Positions 35,695-45,174 of a stretch of DNA of 64,000 nucleotides are shown here, in pieces. Location of the stretch: contig NZ_QKUF01000001.1 of the NCBI RefSeq assembly GCF_003253565.1, positions 949,867-1,013,866 on the forward strand, read 5' to 3'. The stretch's first letter is position 1. Every line of letters begins with the position of its first letter. Under the pieces are notes generated by a model. The model saw only the letters and a program-made list of their open reading frames with translations. It ran no database searches and was not told where the DNA came from. The DNA comes from Thermosporothrix hazakensis (GTDB lineage Bacteria; Chloroflexota; Ktedonobacteria; Ktedonobacterales; Ktedonobacteraceae). The position numbers and the translations under genes were made by a program.

Positions 35695-36246
35695 ATTTCT
35701 TTTTCCTCGCTGTTAGCAACCGGACGGTGTACCTTTATCTTCACCATTGTGACATGTTTCATAGTCGAAAACAAGTGTTTTCAGCTATTCTTTTTACAAT
35801 AGATAGTACTCTAACGGACAGTCCTAGCCAAAAGCTTCTATTTGCTTAGACGTTTCATCAGAAGAAAACTAGAATATACCTATATTGAGATCTTTATCCA
35901 GATGCTCTTTTCCAGATTATGTCAAAAGAAGAGACTCGCACAGTGAAACTTTCTATGGCTATGTTTCGTCATGTCAATGTGGAGTCCAGGCCCGCCGGAG
36001 GCTGTAGAGCTAACCGGCTTGAACGCTATCTCATTCTTTGTTTGAGGGCAATGGGCACCCCTCAGCAGCATGCGATAGCCACTCCTATCAGGTATGAGGA
36101 AGATAGCCTATGCGGTCTGTACTTCTCTCTTAGTGAGCGCATCGAGTCTCACATTTTTCCAATTTCGTTTTCTCTGTAACTTGACGTTTCATTATACAGC
36201 TTAGAAAGTATCTATCAGAAACCAGCTTGAAAAGAGGATAAAAACA
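35695..36246. other. Gap without a supported gene
   Basis: An AT-rich intergenic stretch of ~550 nt. One open frame (35919-36179) has no SD, no hydrophobic segment and no recognisable motif, so it is not called. No promoter of good quality was found. Confidence 0.4.
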
Positions 36247-36522
36247 GTGGGCATATCACATCTGACTTCGACATCACAAATCACGCTTCTATGGGTTCTA
36301 CTGGTTGTCTTGCTGGGGTGGTTCATTACGTTCGCCTTCCTTGCCCTCCGAAATAAAGATCAAGAAGCAGCCAGGCTTTCTCATATACATGTGACTTCGA
36401 CATCTCAGGTAACGTCACGCGCTATCCTTGCGGCTACCATTCCCGATACACCAGCACCCGTCACCGAGCAGCAGGTTGTACGTGAGCAAGCTGCACTGCA
36501 ACCCTCCCGCGCGGCACGCTAA
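36247..36522 (+). CDS. Small single-pass membrane protein with a repeated Ser/Thr motif
   Basis: The 91-residue protein has one membrane helix (~12-33), a short cytoplasmic or external tail, and an odd internal repeat: HLTSTSQIT directly before the helix and HVTSTSQVT after it. The GTG at 36247 has AAGAGGAT upstream. The two repeats are also conserved at DNA level (13 identical bases in a row near 36262 and 36391), suggesting a recent internal duplication. Function unknown; a strong terminator follows. Confidence 0.5.
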   Translation: MGISHLTSTSQITLLWVLLVVLLGWFITFAFLALRNKDQEAARLSHIHVTSTSQVTSRAILAATIPDTPAPVTEQQVVREQAALQPSRAAR

Positions 36523-36526
36523 AGCG

Positions 36527-36566
36527 AAAAAAACCCGTCAGAGTCCAGCTCTGGCGGGCTTTTTTC
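36527..36566 (+). terminator. Bidirectional terminator
   Basis: CCCGTCAGAG (36534-36543) pairs with CTCTGGCGGG (36549-36558, one G-T), flanked by an A-run on the left and a T-run on the right. It serves both the small membrane gene and the convergent BTAD gene. Confidence 0.9.
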
Positions 36567-38637
36567 AGGATGCCTCCCGCTTCCCCCGCTGCGTAAATGG
36601 GTTCTGTCCTCCTTTAAGCAGATGATAGGAAATCGTACACCATACTTCCTCTTCGTCCTGCTTATAGAGCCGGGACAGTGCCTCACCGGCCAGCCGATGA
36701 AGTGATGCCTGTCGCGCCGCCGAAAGCCGCTCATATAAACGCTTGCCAAACAATGGATGCGCAAAGCGATACAGCTCTTGCTCTCCCTGCTTCTCCACAA
36801 GTAAGATCCCGGCCTGAAGCGCTTCTTCGAGCATCTGTGATAGCCCCCCCTGTCCTTGCGTCATCAATGCGACAAGCTCAAATGGAAAAGGATGATCCAG
36901 TACCGCTACCTTCGAGAGCACCCGCCGGCACTGCTCGCTCAGTTTCTCAAGGCGCAGATCGACCGCCGCCGCGATAGTGCTTGGCAAAGAGCCAAACTTC
37001 AGCGTATAGAGAATCTCGTTTTCTCCCTGCTGCTGCTCCATCTCTTGAATGGCATGTATAAACTCGATCGCAAAAAAGGGATTCCCATGCGCGTACTCGA
37101 GAATAGAACGCTGAATTGCAGGAGAACAGCGCCGCAACAATCGACCTATCTGCTCAGACGGAAGCGGCTTCAGTTCCAGATGCCAGGCGCGCTGCTCTGC
37201 CTGCAAATCTCGAATGAGCATCTGTAGCCCATTCTCCTCCCCGTCTGTGAGCGGATTGCAAGTTCCCAGGAGCAAAACCGGCTGCAACCAGACGCGCCGC
37301 ACGATAGTTGCAAAGACCTCAATGCTGGCTCGATCAGCATAATGGAGATCATCAAAGACCAGCAGGATCGGCGCTTTCTGTCCTGCCAGATAGAGGCACT
37401 CAAGCAGTGTTTCGGTCAGGGAAAAGCGCTCACGGGCAACTCTGGCCGACCAGGAGGGAGCCGAGGAAAGTAACAGCCCCGAGAGCGTCTCTCGCAGCAC
37501 TCGCTCCATACCTTGAACTTGTTCCAGCCCGCTCAACTGCCGCAATACATCGATCCAGAGACGATAGGATACAGTTTGCTCCTGCTCATAGACTTTGTTC
37601 CAGAGGATAGCCCAACCCCGCTCGCTCAGCGCCCGACTGACCTCTTCTGCCAGTCGCGTCTTTCCAATGCCGGGCTCACCAGTGAGAAACAGTGAATGAG
37701 GGAAGCCCTCTTTGTCGCTCTGAAGAGCGTCTGCCTGTTCAAGAATACGCTGATACTCATATTCCCGGCCCACAAAATGACAACGCGTTCCTCGCGCCAC
37801 CGGCAAAGGTAAGCGCGGATGCACCGCTCCTATCTGGCCGCTACTTTGCAGTTGCTCATACAGGGCTCGTGTTTCTGGCAACGGTTCCGCCCCATAGAAT
37901 TTCCACAGCGTCGCTTCCAGACGTCGATAAGCAAGCAGTGCTTCTGTGCGGCTTCCCTGCAACGCCAGCACGCGCATTAGTCGGCAGGCCGCCGCTTCAT
38001 GCGCCGGATATGCCTGTAGCAGCTTCTCAAGCAGAGCAAGCGCCTGCACAAAGGCCTCTTTCTCCATATAGCTATCTGCCAGAGCCAGCAACACACCGAA
38101 CCATTTCCGCTGCAAGGTCTCGCGCCGCACGGTGACCCATGAAGCGATCTGTTCCCCCTGGAGAAAATCACCCCGATACAGGGCCATTGCCTCCTCAAGC
38201 AGGCTCTCTCGTTCGGATGGCTCCTGTGTCTGTAACGCCTGCTGAAGTAGCATCTCAAAATGATCGGCATCAAGCCATACTCTCTGCTGTGAGGCAAAGC
38301 GAAAAATATCATGTTCCAGACGCAGCAAGCTGGAATTGGCAGGCCGGGCAAGATCCGGCTCTAGAAGTTGGCGCAAGCTATGCACCGTGATATTCAAACG
38401 ATTGGCCGCCGTCTCCAGATCGGTTTCAGGCCAGAGCGCCTCCATTACTTGCTCTCGTCCAAGCATACGAGAAGGCACGCTCAGCAAGCACCCAAGAAAA
38501 GTACGAATCCGTCGCTGTTGCCATGCTGCTTCATGTACCTCCTGCCACTCTGATCTATTCCATCGTTCCAGACGACACTGTCCCAGTAGATAGATACGAA
38601 TTACGGGAGTATGCCCCTCCAGGCGCTCTCTATCCAT
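36565..38637 (-). CDS. BTAD-domain / AAA ATPase transcriptional regulator (SARP/AfsR-like)
   Basis: The 690-residue protein has an N-terminal OmpR-like winged helix (~10-100; RIRTFLGCLLSVPSRMLGREQVMEALWP style), a bacterial transcriptional activation domain of helical repeats (~125-265), and an AAA/NACHT-like ATPase (Walker A TGEPGIGKT at 319-327, Walker B ILLVFDD at 424-430) with a lid. It stops soon after the ATPase, without the long TPR tail and LuxR HTH of larger LAL regulators. GAGGAGGG precedes the ATG. It is divergent from the ComDE-like pair, and regulation of that pair is plausible but unproved. Confidence 0.88.
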   Translation of the reverse strand: MDRERLEGHTPVIRIYLLGQCRLERWNRSEWQEVHEAAWQQRRIRTFLGCLLSVPSRMLGREQVMEALWPETDLETAANRLNITVHSLRQLLEPDLARPANSSLLRLEHDIFRFASQQRVWLDADHFEMLLQQALQTQEPSERESLLEEAMALYRGDFLQGEQIASWVTVRRETLQRKWFGVLLALADSYMEKEAFVQALALLEKLLQAYPAHEAAACRLMRVLALQGSRTEALLAYRRLEATLWKFYGAEPLPETRALYEQLQSSGQIGAVHPRLPLPVARGTRCHFVGREYEYQRILEQADALQSDKEGFPHSLFLTGEPGIGKTRLAEEVSRALSERGWAILWNKVYEQEQTVSYRLWIDVLRQLSGLEQVQGMERVLRETLSGLLLSSAPSWSARVARERFSLTETLLECLYLAGQKAPILLVFDDLHYADRASIEVFATIVRRVWLQPVLLLGTCNPLTDGEENGLQMLIRDLQAEQRAWHLELKPLPSEQIGRLLRRCSPAIQRSILEYAHGNPFFAIEFIHAIQEMEQQQGENEILYTLKFGSLPSTIAAAVDLRLEKLSEQCRRVLSKVAVLDHPFPFELVALMTQGQGGLSQMLEEALQAGILLVEKQGEQELYRFAHPLFGKRLYERLSAARQASLHRLAGEALSRLYKQDEEEVWCTISYHLLKGGQNPFTQRGKREAS

Positions 38638-38920
38638 ATATTCCCTCCTCGTCTTCGATGGGAACCAGACAAGCTACCACGTCTCTCACATATACCTCAT
38701 ATGCTTTCCTGCTTTCTGATCTTGCTCATAGGCCTCCTGGTGCTGTCTCCTCTTCTCTGGTTCTCTCTATATATAGAATCATATATCTGAAGTATAAGTT
38801 GCTGCTCAAACAGAATGCAAGGGCATTCCAGCAGGTGCCGCGCTGCTGCTCCCGATGTATCGACTGGCTTCCAGGCAAGCACATGAATGAGTACGTATTT
38901 CATGTTATCTGATATAGCTA

Positions 38921-38929
38921 TGGTATAAT
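38921..38929 (+). promoter_or_regulatory. Extended -10 promoter of the ComDE-like pair
   Basis: TGG plus TATAAT (38924-38929) forms an extended -10 element 56 nt before the ATG at 38985. A -35 is not obvious, consistent with an activator-dependent or extended -10 promoter. Confidence 0.5.
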
Positions 38930-38984
38930 GAAGATATATCCCCTGTTTCTTCCTTGTTCGTCCATTGTCTGCCAGGGAGGTTGC

Positions 38985-39497
38985 ATGCCAATTTCGTGCA
39001 AGAACGCCCGCTGCCTCTATGAGGCACTCAAGGCCTGTGATATCAAACTGATTGCCGCGCTGCCTGAAACATGGTTAGTTCCCCTGCTCAACTCCATTGA
39101 CGATGACCCGGAAATGACGTTCATCCAGGTTGCGAAGGAAGAAGAGGGGGTGGGCATCGCTGCCGGCGCGTATCTGGCAGGCGTTCGCTCAGCCCTTATC
39201 GTGCAGAATCATGGCTTCCTTGCCGCTATCAATCCGATTGTCTCGCTGGCCTTCCTCTACAAAATTCCGCTCTTGCTGCTGATCAGCTATCGTGGCTCAT
39301 CAGGAGAAACAGATCCGTGGCAGACCCAGGGTGGGCTAAAGACCGAGCCAGTCTTGCGTGCGCTCAACATTCCCTATTCGCTGTTGACCTCACCCGCTGA
39401 CGCACAGCGCACCCTCGCAGACACACAGACGCTTGCACACGCAGCGCTGCAACCTGTCGCTGTGCTACTGACCCGCCAACTACTCTGGGAGGAGTAA
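38985..39497 (+). CDS. Sulfopyruvate/phosphonopyruvate decarboxylase, alpha subunit (ComD-like)
   Basis: The 170-residue protein forms the TPP pyrimidine-binding half of a split ThDP decarboxylase. VAKEEEGVGIAAGAYLAG (Glu ~52-54) supplies the cofactor-activating Glu, and the following SALIVQNHGFLAAINPIVSL is typical. ComD/ComE decarboxylate sulfopyruvate for coenzyme M synthesis in methanogens; single-chain relatives act on phosphonopyruvate. No other CoM or phosphonate gene is visible here, so the substrate is open. The ATG at 38985 follows AGGGAGG. The beta subunit starts 3 nt after its stop. Confidence 0.82.
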   Translation: MPISCKNARCLYEALKACDIKLIAALPETWLVPLLNSIDDDPEMTFIQVAKEEEGVGIAAGAYLAGVRSALIVQNHGFLAAINPIVSLAFLYKIPLLLLISYRGSSGETDPWQTQGGLKTEPVLRALNIPYSLLTSPADAQRTLADTQTLAHAALQPVAVLLTRQLLWEE

Positions 39498-39500
39498 ACC

Positions 39501-40073
39501 ATGCTTCGTTCAGACGCCCTTCGAGCAATCTATCCAGAATTGCAATCGCGTATTGTGGTGACAATCATGGGGGCAACGGCCTGTGAGCTCTACGCGCTTG
39601 GACACCGACCGAACTTCTTCTATCTGCAACATGCAATGGGTCTCGCCTCCTCTCTGGGTATGGGAATTGCTCTTGCGCTTCCCTCCGAAAAGGTAATCGT
39701 CCTTGATGGCGATGGTTCCTTGCTGATGAATCTGGGGACGCTCAGTACAATGGCCCGCTACCAGCCTGGAAACCTGTTACACATCGTCTTTGATAATGAA
39801 AATATGGCCTCGATTGGTGGCTTTCCCACGGCGACAGCCACAGGAACCGACCTGGCTGGAATTGCCCGGGAAAGTGGCGTTCCTGCTGTTTTCTTTGCTT
39901 CGACGCTTGAGGAGTTTCAAGCGCAGGTTCAGCAAGCACTGATCACCAATACACTGACAACAATTGTCGCGAAAGTGGAGTCCGTCCCACCTCAATCGCT
40001 GTTTATGGACATCACATTGCAGGAAAACCGTGACCAGTTTCGGCGCTTCCTTGAGGCACGGGGTCGCTCCTGA
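39501..40073 (+). CDS. Sulfopyruvate/phosphonopyruvate decarboxylase, beta subunit (ComE-like)
   Basis: The 190-residue partner subunit carries the diphosphate-binding motif of ThDP enzymes: GDGSLLMNLGTLSTMARY (starting ~70) and, after the usual spacing, FDNENMASIGGF. Together with ComD it forms the active site across the subunit interface. GGAGGAG upstream overlaps the end of the alpha gene, giving tight coupling. It ends 13 nt before a convergent gene. Confidence 0.85.
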   Translation: MLRSDALRAIYPELQSRIVVTIMGATACELYALGHRPNFFYLQHAMGLASSLGMGIALALPSEKVIVLDGDGSLLMNLGTLSTMARYQPGNLLHIVFDNENMASIGGFPTATATGTDLAGIARESGVPAVFFASTLEEFQAQVQQALITNTLTTIVAKVESVPPQSLFMDITLQENRDQFRRFLEARGRS

Positions 40074-40086
40074 ACGCCATCCGATT

Positions 40087-41985
40087 TCAGCCAAAATTCC
40101 AGAGGCCGTCCTGGGGCTCGGGTGCTTCCTTCTTGCGTGCCGATGCAGCTCGCTTCTTGCGCCTGGGAGCTGGCTCGGCAGGCTTTTCCATGCTAACCGG
40201 GGTCGGCTCACCATCCTGTAGCATGACCGTTGCCTCAAAGATTGAATCATGGGTGATGTGAATAGTCGGTTGCAAGGCAAGCAGAGCCTCTATTGTTGCC
40301 TCCTCGCACGGCTGCAACACAGAATATTGCTGCTGGAGAGCGATCACCAGTTCAGACAGGGGAACGGTGCCATGCTCTTTCAGCCAGACAACGGCCTCCG
40401 CCAGAAGCTGCTGCTGCCAGGCTACTGCGCACAAACCAATGCCCGGGAGATAGCATATATGCTCGTCGGTCACATGGATCTGCGCCTGCATCAGTTCGGA
40501 ACGACTATAGCAATGCAGCAGCTCATAGCACTGCTGTTCAGGGATCAATCCGGCCTGAAGCACGCGCTCCCGTACCGACTCAGGTTGGATGTGCAGGATG
40601 CGCTCGGAGAAGTTATCATAGTGTTGTCGCAACACCTGAAGCATATCCGTCACGGTAAGTTGCCCATTATAATAGACAATCGGGAAAAACGTCGAGATCA
40701 CCTGAAACGCCTCTTTCGCTTCCTCAGGGATCGCGAGCACGATGTCATCGCGCCCACGAAGCTGCAAGAGTTTCTGCACCTTCCGCTCTCGATAGGCCGG
40801 AGTCCAGAATCCCAGAATTTCCACATACAGGCGCTTCTGCCCGCGCGTCAGGGCAAAATCGGGGATCAAAATACTGCCCTGTACCAGCAGGGGTTCAGGC
40901 TCACGTTCCAGCATCCAGCCCTCCACACCCTTACGACTTGCCAGATCCAGAAACGCAGCCGCGAACTGCTCTTCAACACTGCTATCGAAAATGGTGTCCT
41001 GATTTTCGTCGTCGTTCCCTTCGCCAGCAGGAAGCAGGCGAAGCAGGTGGGAATCCATCCGGAAGAGATAGCGTCGTTGAAGGAAATGCACAGTCGCGCT
41101 TGCCTCAACGATTGCCTGTATCACTGAGCGCTTCTGTCCCTGCTGATAGCGCAACAGCAGGCGGCAAAGTCGCGCCAACCGTAAGCCATACTGTTGCGGT
41201 GCTCCGGTTACTTCCTGCGGTCCATAGAGCGTCAGGGAGAGCAGCATATGTTCAGCCTCCCCCTCATAGCTCAGCTCATAATAGACGCCGAGCCGCCGCG
41301 CCAGAAAACATAATCGTTTGATTACTGTGCCGATACCTGCCACTGGTCGCGTTTTGCCGCTCGTCTGCCCGCTCGCGAATGCCCGACAATCGAGCACAAA
41401 CTGCACCTCTGAAGCGCTACACAGAGCGGCTTCAAAGGCCCATTGATTATACAGCGTCGCCACATCCTGAGGAGAAGGAGGCGCCTCCGTCATTCGGATC
41501 AACAGAGCCTCCTCATCGCTATCCAGCAACACCAGATATTCCAGTGCCGGAACCGTCAGGTGATAGCGCGCGGCAAACGCTGCCAGCGTGGCATGACGAT
41601 TCTGCTGTGTCAGGAAGCCGTTCTGCTGCTCATTCACATATTCATAGAGTGCCAACCGGAGCTGTCCCGGGGACGCGAAGTCACGCAGGAAATCCGGGCT
41701 TGCCTGCATCTCCCGTACAACAGCTCCCCACTCACGCTGACGCCAGACATACCAGTTGCTTAGCGTCGCGATCAGGCAGGAAGCCAGCCGATAATCACCG
41801 ATACAACTGCGTGCCTCGTCAAGCGAGAACGAGCGCTGCGTCTGCCCCAGGAGCTGTTCAAAATAGGCAATCAGGCTCTGAATCTCGGTGGTGAGAGTTC
41901 CCGGGCGCACAAAATGCAGTGAGACAGATAGCTCTTGTCCCCGGCGCTGGACTGTCTTTTTCACATCCTGTAAACTAAACCGCAC
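40087..41985 (-). CDS. DUF790 / Bax1-like nuclease
   Basis: The 632-residue protein belongs to the DUF790 family, which includes Bax1, the nuclease partner of archaeal XPB helicase. The C-terminal half has SILIPDFALTRG and, after ~12 residues, LYVEILGFWTPAYRERK, the PD-(D/E)xK-like core of the family. The tail (~600-632) is Lys/Ala/Arg-rich. The GTG at 41985 has GAGAGG 7 nt upstream and gives a start close to the family N-terminus; an ATG at 42021 lacks an SD. In many genomes this gene is next to an XPB-type helicase, but none is in this window. Confidence 0.78.
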   Translation of the reverse strand: MRFSLQDVKKTVQRRGQELSVSLHFVRPGTLTTEIQSLIAYFEQLLGQTQRSFSLDEARSCIGDYRLASCLIATLSNWYVWRQREWGAVVREMQASPDFLRDFASPGQLRLALYEYVNEQQNGFLTQQNRHATLAAFAARYHLTVPALEYLVLLDSDEEALLIRMTEAPPSPQDVATLYNQWAFEAALCSASEVQFVLDCRAFASGQTSGKTRPVAGIGTVIKRLCFLARRLGVYYELSYEGEAEHMLLSLTLYGPQEVTGAPQQYGLRLARLCRLLLRYQQGQKRSVIQAIVEASATVHFLQRRYLFRMDSHLLRLLPAGEGNDDENQDTIFDSSVEEQFAAAFLDLASRKGVEGWMLEREPEPLLVQGSILIPDFALTRGQKRLYVEILGFWTPAYRERKVQKLLQLRGRDDIVLAIPEEAKEAFQVISTFFPIVYYNGQLTVTDMLQVLRQHYDNFSERILHIQPESVRERVLQAGLIPEQQCYELLHCYSRSELMQAQIHVTDEHICYLPGIGLCAVAWQQQLLAEAVVWLKEHGTVPLSELVIALQQQYSVLQPCEEATIEALLALQPTIHITHDSIFEATVMLQDGEPTPVSMEKPAEPAPRRKKRAASARKKEAPEPQDGLWNFG

Positions 41986-42173
41986 ACATATTCCTCTCTC
42001 AGTAGTCTCTTTCCCATCCAAGTATATAACACAGAATCAGGCGCTCGCGGAACAAAGGCACGCACGCCATTCTCTCCTTCTCTTCTCACGCGGAGAGCAG
42101 AAAAAGGAAAGAGCATTCGACAAGGCTGCCATTCCTCTTGAGAAGACGGGATAGGATAAGCATCCTAACATAA

Positions 42174-42202
42174 TTGAAGATGCCGTTTTTTTATGCTATG
42201 GT
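42174..42202 (+). promoter_or_regulatory. Probable promoter of the membrane pseudokinase
   Basis: TTGAAG (42174-42179), a 17-nt spacer and TATGGT (42197-42202) with an upstream TGC fit an extended -10 promoter. A small inverted repeat AGGAT-AAGC-ATCCT lies just before it, near 42154. The leader to the ATG is ~190 nt and shows nothing else. Confidence 0.4.
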
Positions 42203-42401
42203 AGCTATGGGCTGTTCTACGATGTTTCTTGTTGTATCTTGAAAACAGTCAGGAGTGCACAGACTGCTCCGGTTTTCCCCGTACAGTTCAGCACGTTTCT
42301 GCGTTTTTCACCCTCGTTATCGTCGTCAAAACAAACAGCTATGCCAGTCTGGCGTAGCTTACAACAAAACGCCTTTGCGAAGTGTCACATTGGAGGTCGC
42401 A

Positions 42402-44783
42402 ATGAGCACAATCCCGAGGCAACTGGGGAAATACGAGCTGCAACAGCGTATCGGACAGGGCACTATTGGCGAGGTTTGGAAGGGGAGAGATCTTCAGCTC
42501 CAGCGTGACATCGCCATAAAAATTCTCCACACCGATTTACAACAGACCGATCCCCGGTTCTTTACGCATTTTCGAGAGAATGGACAAGCTCTGATAACGT
42601 TGCAGCACGCCAATCTGGTGCCAGTCACTGATCTAAACGTGTATCGCTCGGTAGAGACAAACACTCTTTTTGCCTATTTGGTGATGGACTATATCCCGGG
42701 CATGACGCTCCATGCCTATCTGGGAAAAACATCACATCGTGGCATCTTTCCGCCTGTGCCCCAGATTGTCTATTTATTCGCCTGTATTGGTTCTGCGCTT
42801 GATTACGCGCATCGGCGCGGCATTGCGCATGGAAATATTACACCGCGAAATATTTTACTTCACCAACAGAATACAACACATTTTGAGGCAGGTGAACCCT
42901 ATGTAGCAGATCTAGGCCTGGTTCGCTTGCTCAATATGCCTATTAATGCTCATACACCCTTTTATCTTTCACCCGAGCAAGCACGTGGAGAAGCTCCGAG
43001 CGCACGCAGTGACATCTATGCCCTGGGAGCGCTTCTCTATGAGATCTGCACCGGAGTACAGCCCTTCCGTGGAGAAACGCCGACCACGGTTCTCATGCAA
43101 CATCTACACACACTGCCCACACCGCCAAACCTGATTAACCCGAACATTCCCGGGGCTCTTTCAGAGGTCATCCTTCGCGCCATGTCCAAAGATCCGGCCT
43201 CGCGTTACCCAAAGGCTGCCTATTTGGCTGCCGCCATCGCTGAAGCCTGTTCACTGCGGCCAATCTATCCAGTAACCAGAACCGGCGAGATTGAGGCACT
43301 GCCTGCGCCCCCAACAGCCAACGAGGGGGGAACACTACTCGGCGTCTCACAGCCGCTCTTCCGACCCTCAACGACACGAACAGGGTCAACACCTTCTCTG
43401 CCACCACTACCCGCGGCACAGATGCCATCACAGACACTTCCGGTTGAAAAGGCGCCACAGCAAACGCCTCCTCCGGGATCACTCCCGGCGGCCAGTATTT
43501 CCATGCAGCCAACGGCCATCAATCCTGTGCTCAAAAACGAACCCGAGCCAACAAAAGTCGTTAGTGCCAGAACACCCACCACAACCCCGGCTGCGCCGCA
43601 GGAACAACTGATGCAGCAATCACCGGTCCTGCCGCCTCCCGTGCCCACGCAGGAACAGCGGACCTCATCACTGCATCCCGTCCCTGCTCACCAGAAGCAA
43701 CGCGCTCGCACAAATCCTCTGTACCTTATTGCGGCAGTGCTTGTCGTGTTGCTGCTGCTTGGCGGAGGTGCAGCCAGTCTGCTCTTTCTGAATCGTGGTG
43801 GTCAAGCGCCAGCCTCGGCAGCGCTCGTCGGACAGGTCTTTTTTCAGGATAATGCACTTGGGCATAATAATGTTATTCGGATTCAACTGAATAACATTGA
43901 AGCTCCACCAGATGGGATGGGCTATTTCGCCTGGCTCCAGATGCAGGATATGACACAGCCTGAGCTTCCTCTTGGTCAGATCACATTCAAGGAGAAACAG
44001 GGCTCTTTGCTCTATCCCGGCGACAAAAAGAACACGAACTTGCTCTCGCTCTCACCGCGTGGTGTGATCATCACGCTTGAGAACGCTGACCATCCGCCAC
44101 AACAACCGGGCAATCGAGAGGTGTTCCGAGGGCTCTTCGATCAAGCAGCCTTCCCCTCTATTAAGAATATTCTCTACGCAACGCCCGGCCTGTCAGAGAA
44201 GCAGAGCGCTATAACCAGTATGCGAGAAGCGCTTCAATCGATCAATGATAAGGCAGGCAGTATTGTCGACTCGCTTCAGAACACCGGTGATTATCAACTG
44301 GCATATCGACAGGCGGTGCGCATCATTGAGCTGATTGATGGCTCCACGATGGCCCACAAAAGCGGAGATCTCCCTGCAAAACAAGCAAGCCTGCTACCGA
44401 CCGAGACCGGCATTCTGACGATTGATAATACGCAGGGCTATCTCGATTTGCTCTCCACGCAGATCACCCAACTGAAAAGCGTCGCAAGCTCAGATCAGGA
44501 GTTAATGAAACATGCAAGCAACGTGGAAAACGCCATCACGAACCTGAAAGACTGGGTCCAGAAGATGCGAACCTACGCAACCCAGCTTATTAAGGCATCG
44601 GATATCAAGAGCCCCGAGATGATTAAGGTTGCTCTTCAGTTGAAACAGCTCGCGGCTGACGCTTATGCCGGCCGAACCATTCCACCCAATCAGGGCCCAC
44701 AGCCGATTCTGGGTTCAGCCGGAGCCTATCAGGCGTATGTCGAGAGCCAGTATCTGGCAACCCTCACCCTGCAAAAAGTCTAG
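42402..44783 (+). CDS. Membrane Ser/Thr kinase-like protein lacking the catalytic Asp (pseudokinase)
   Basis: In the 793-residue protein, residues ~10-270 have the Hanks kinase fold: glycine loop GQGTIGEV (18-25), Lys40 in IAIKIL and VADLG (Asp170, DFG-like). The HRD motif is HGN at 143-145, so the catalytic Asp is replaced by Asn. A Pro/Thr-rich linker (~290-475), one membrane helix (~488-512) and an external domain (~515-793) follow. The kept Lys and DLG Asp suggest ATP binding without normal phosphotransfer. GGAGG lies 5 nt before the ATG; the frame is open to 42255 but without an SD. Confidence 0.82.
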   Translation: MSTIPRQLGKYELQQRIGQGTIGEVWKGRDLQLQRDIAIKILHTDLQQTDPRFFTHFRENGQALITLQHANLVPVTDLNVYRSVETNTLFAYLVMDYIPGMTLHAYLGKTSHRGIFPPVPQIVYLFACIGSALDYAHRRGIAHGNITPRNILLHQQNTTHFEAGEPYVADLGLVRLLNMPINAHTPFYLSPEQARGEAPSARSDIYALGALLYEICTGVQPFRGETPTTVLMQHLHTLPTPPNLINPNIPGALSEVILRAMSKDPASRYPKAAYLAAAIAEACSLRPIYPVTRTGEIEALPAPPTANEGGTLLGVSQPLFRPSTTRTGSTPSLPPLPAAQMPSQTLPVEKAPQQTPPPGSLPAASISMQPTAINPVLKNEPEPTKVVSARTPTTTPAAPQEQLMQQSPVLPPPVPTQEQRTSSLHPVPAHQKQRARTNPLYLIAAVLVVLLLLGGGAASLLFLNRGGQAPASAALVGQVFFQDNALGHNNVIRIQLNNIEAPPDGMGYFAWLQMQDMTQPELPLGQITFKEKQGSLLYPGDKKNTNLLSLSPRGVIITLENADHPPQQPGNREVFRGLFDQAAFPSIKNILYATPGLSEKQSAITSMREALQSINDKAGSIVDSLQNTGDYQLAYRQAVRIIELIDGSTMAHKSGDLPAKQASLLPTETGILTIDNTQGYLDLLSTQITQLKSVASSDQELMKHASNVENAITNLKDWVQKMRTYATQLIKASDIKSPEMIKVALQLKQLAADAYAGRTIPPNQGPQPILGSAGAYQAYVESQYLATLTLQKV

Positions 44784-44795
44784 CAGGATCATTCC

Positions 44796-44832
44796 GAGGC
44801 ATGGACAGAAACGGATCCATGCCTCTTTTTTT
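44796..44832 (+). terminator. Terminator after pseudokinase gene
   Basis: The perfect 10-bp inverted repeat GAGGCATGGA / TCCATGCCTC (44796-44805, 44816-44825) is followed by seven T. Confidence 0.92.
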
Positions 44833-44938
44833 CCGCTCACCATACAGGACTTCATGGTACGCTTTAAGGGCAAAAAGAAGTACTGATTTGGCCAAATAAT
44901 CAGCACTTTCTGTTTTGAGGGCGTTTTCACGCTTCTAC

Positions 44939-44965
44939 TGCCGGAAATAATGGCTATTTCTGGCA
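44939..44965. repeat. Unexplained hairpin in a gene-free stretch
   Basis: TGCCGGAAATA and TATTTCTGGCA form an 11-bp hairpin (one G-T) with a 5-nt loop and no T-run. It lies in the otherwise gene-free 44833-45509, which also holds the tRNA remnant. No open frame with an SD is seen in this stretch. Confidence 0.4.
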
Positions 44966-45174
44966 GACAGAATGCTCTCGCAATGGGGGAGGAACTATAG
45001 GAAAAGGAGAGAAAGAAGCAAAAGTCCGCTGAACTGTAGAGCTTATTGCCGGCTTTCATTGTCGCAAAATGGGAGATCTGACATTCAGTTCTGAAGAAAA
45101 AACCTTACAGAAGTGTGTTTTGATATTTGTTCTATAGGGTTATTTGGCGCCAAGCGCGGGCTAAAATAGAAAAA

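Noticed and set aside
35919-36179. 86-codon open frame upstream of the small membrane protein
   Set aside because: No SD, no recognisable domain, and a composition like the surrounding non-coding DNA.
44715-45059. 114-codon minus-strand frame after the pseudokinase
   Set aside because: Runs through the pseudokinase 3' end and its terminator hairpin, and has no SD or motif.
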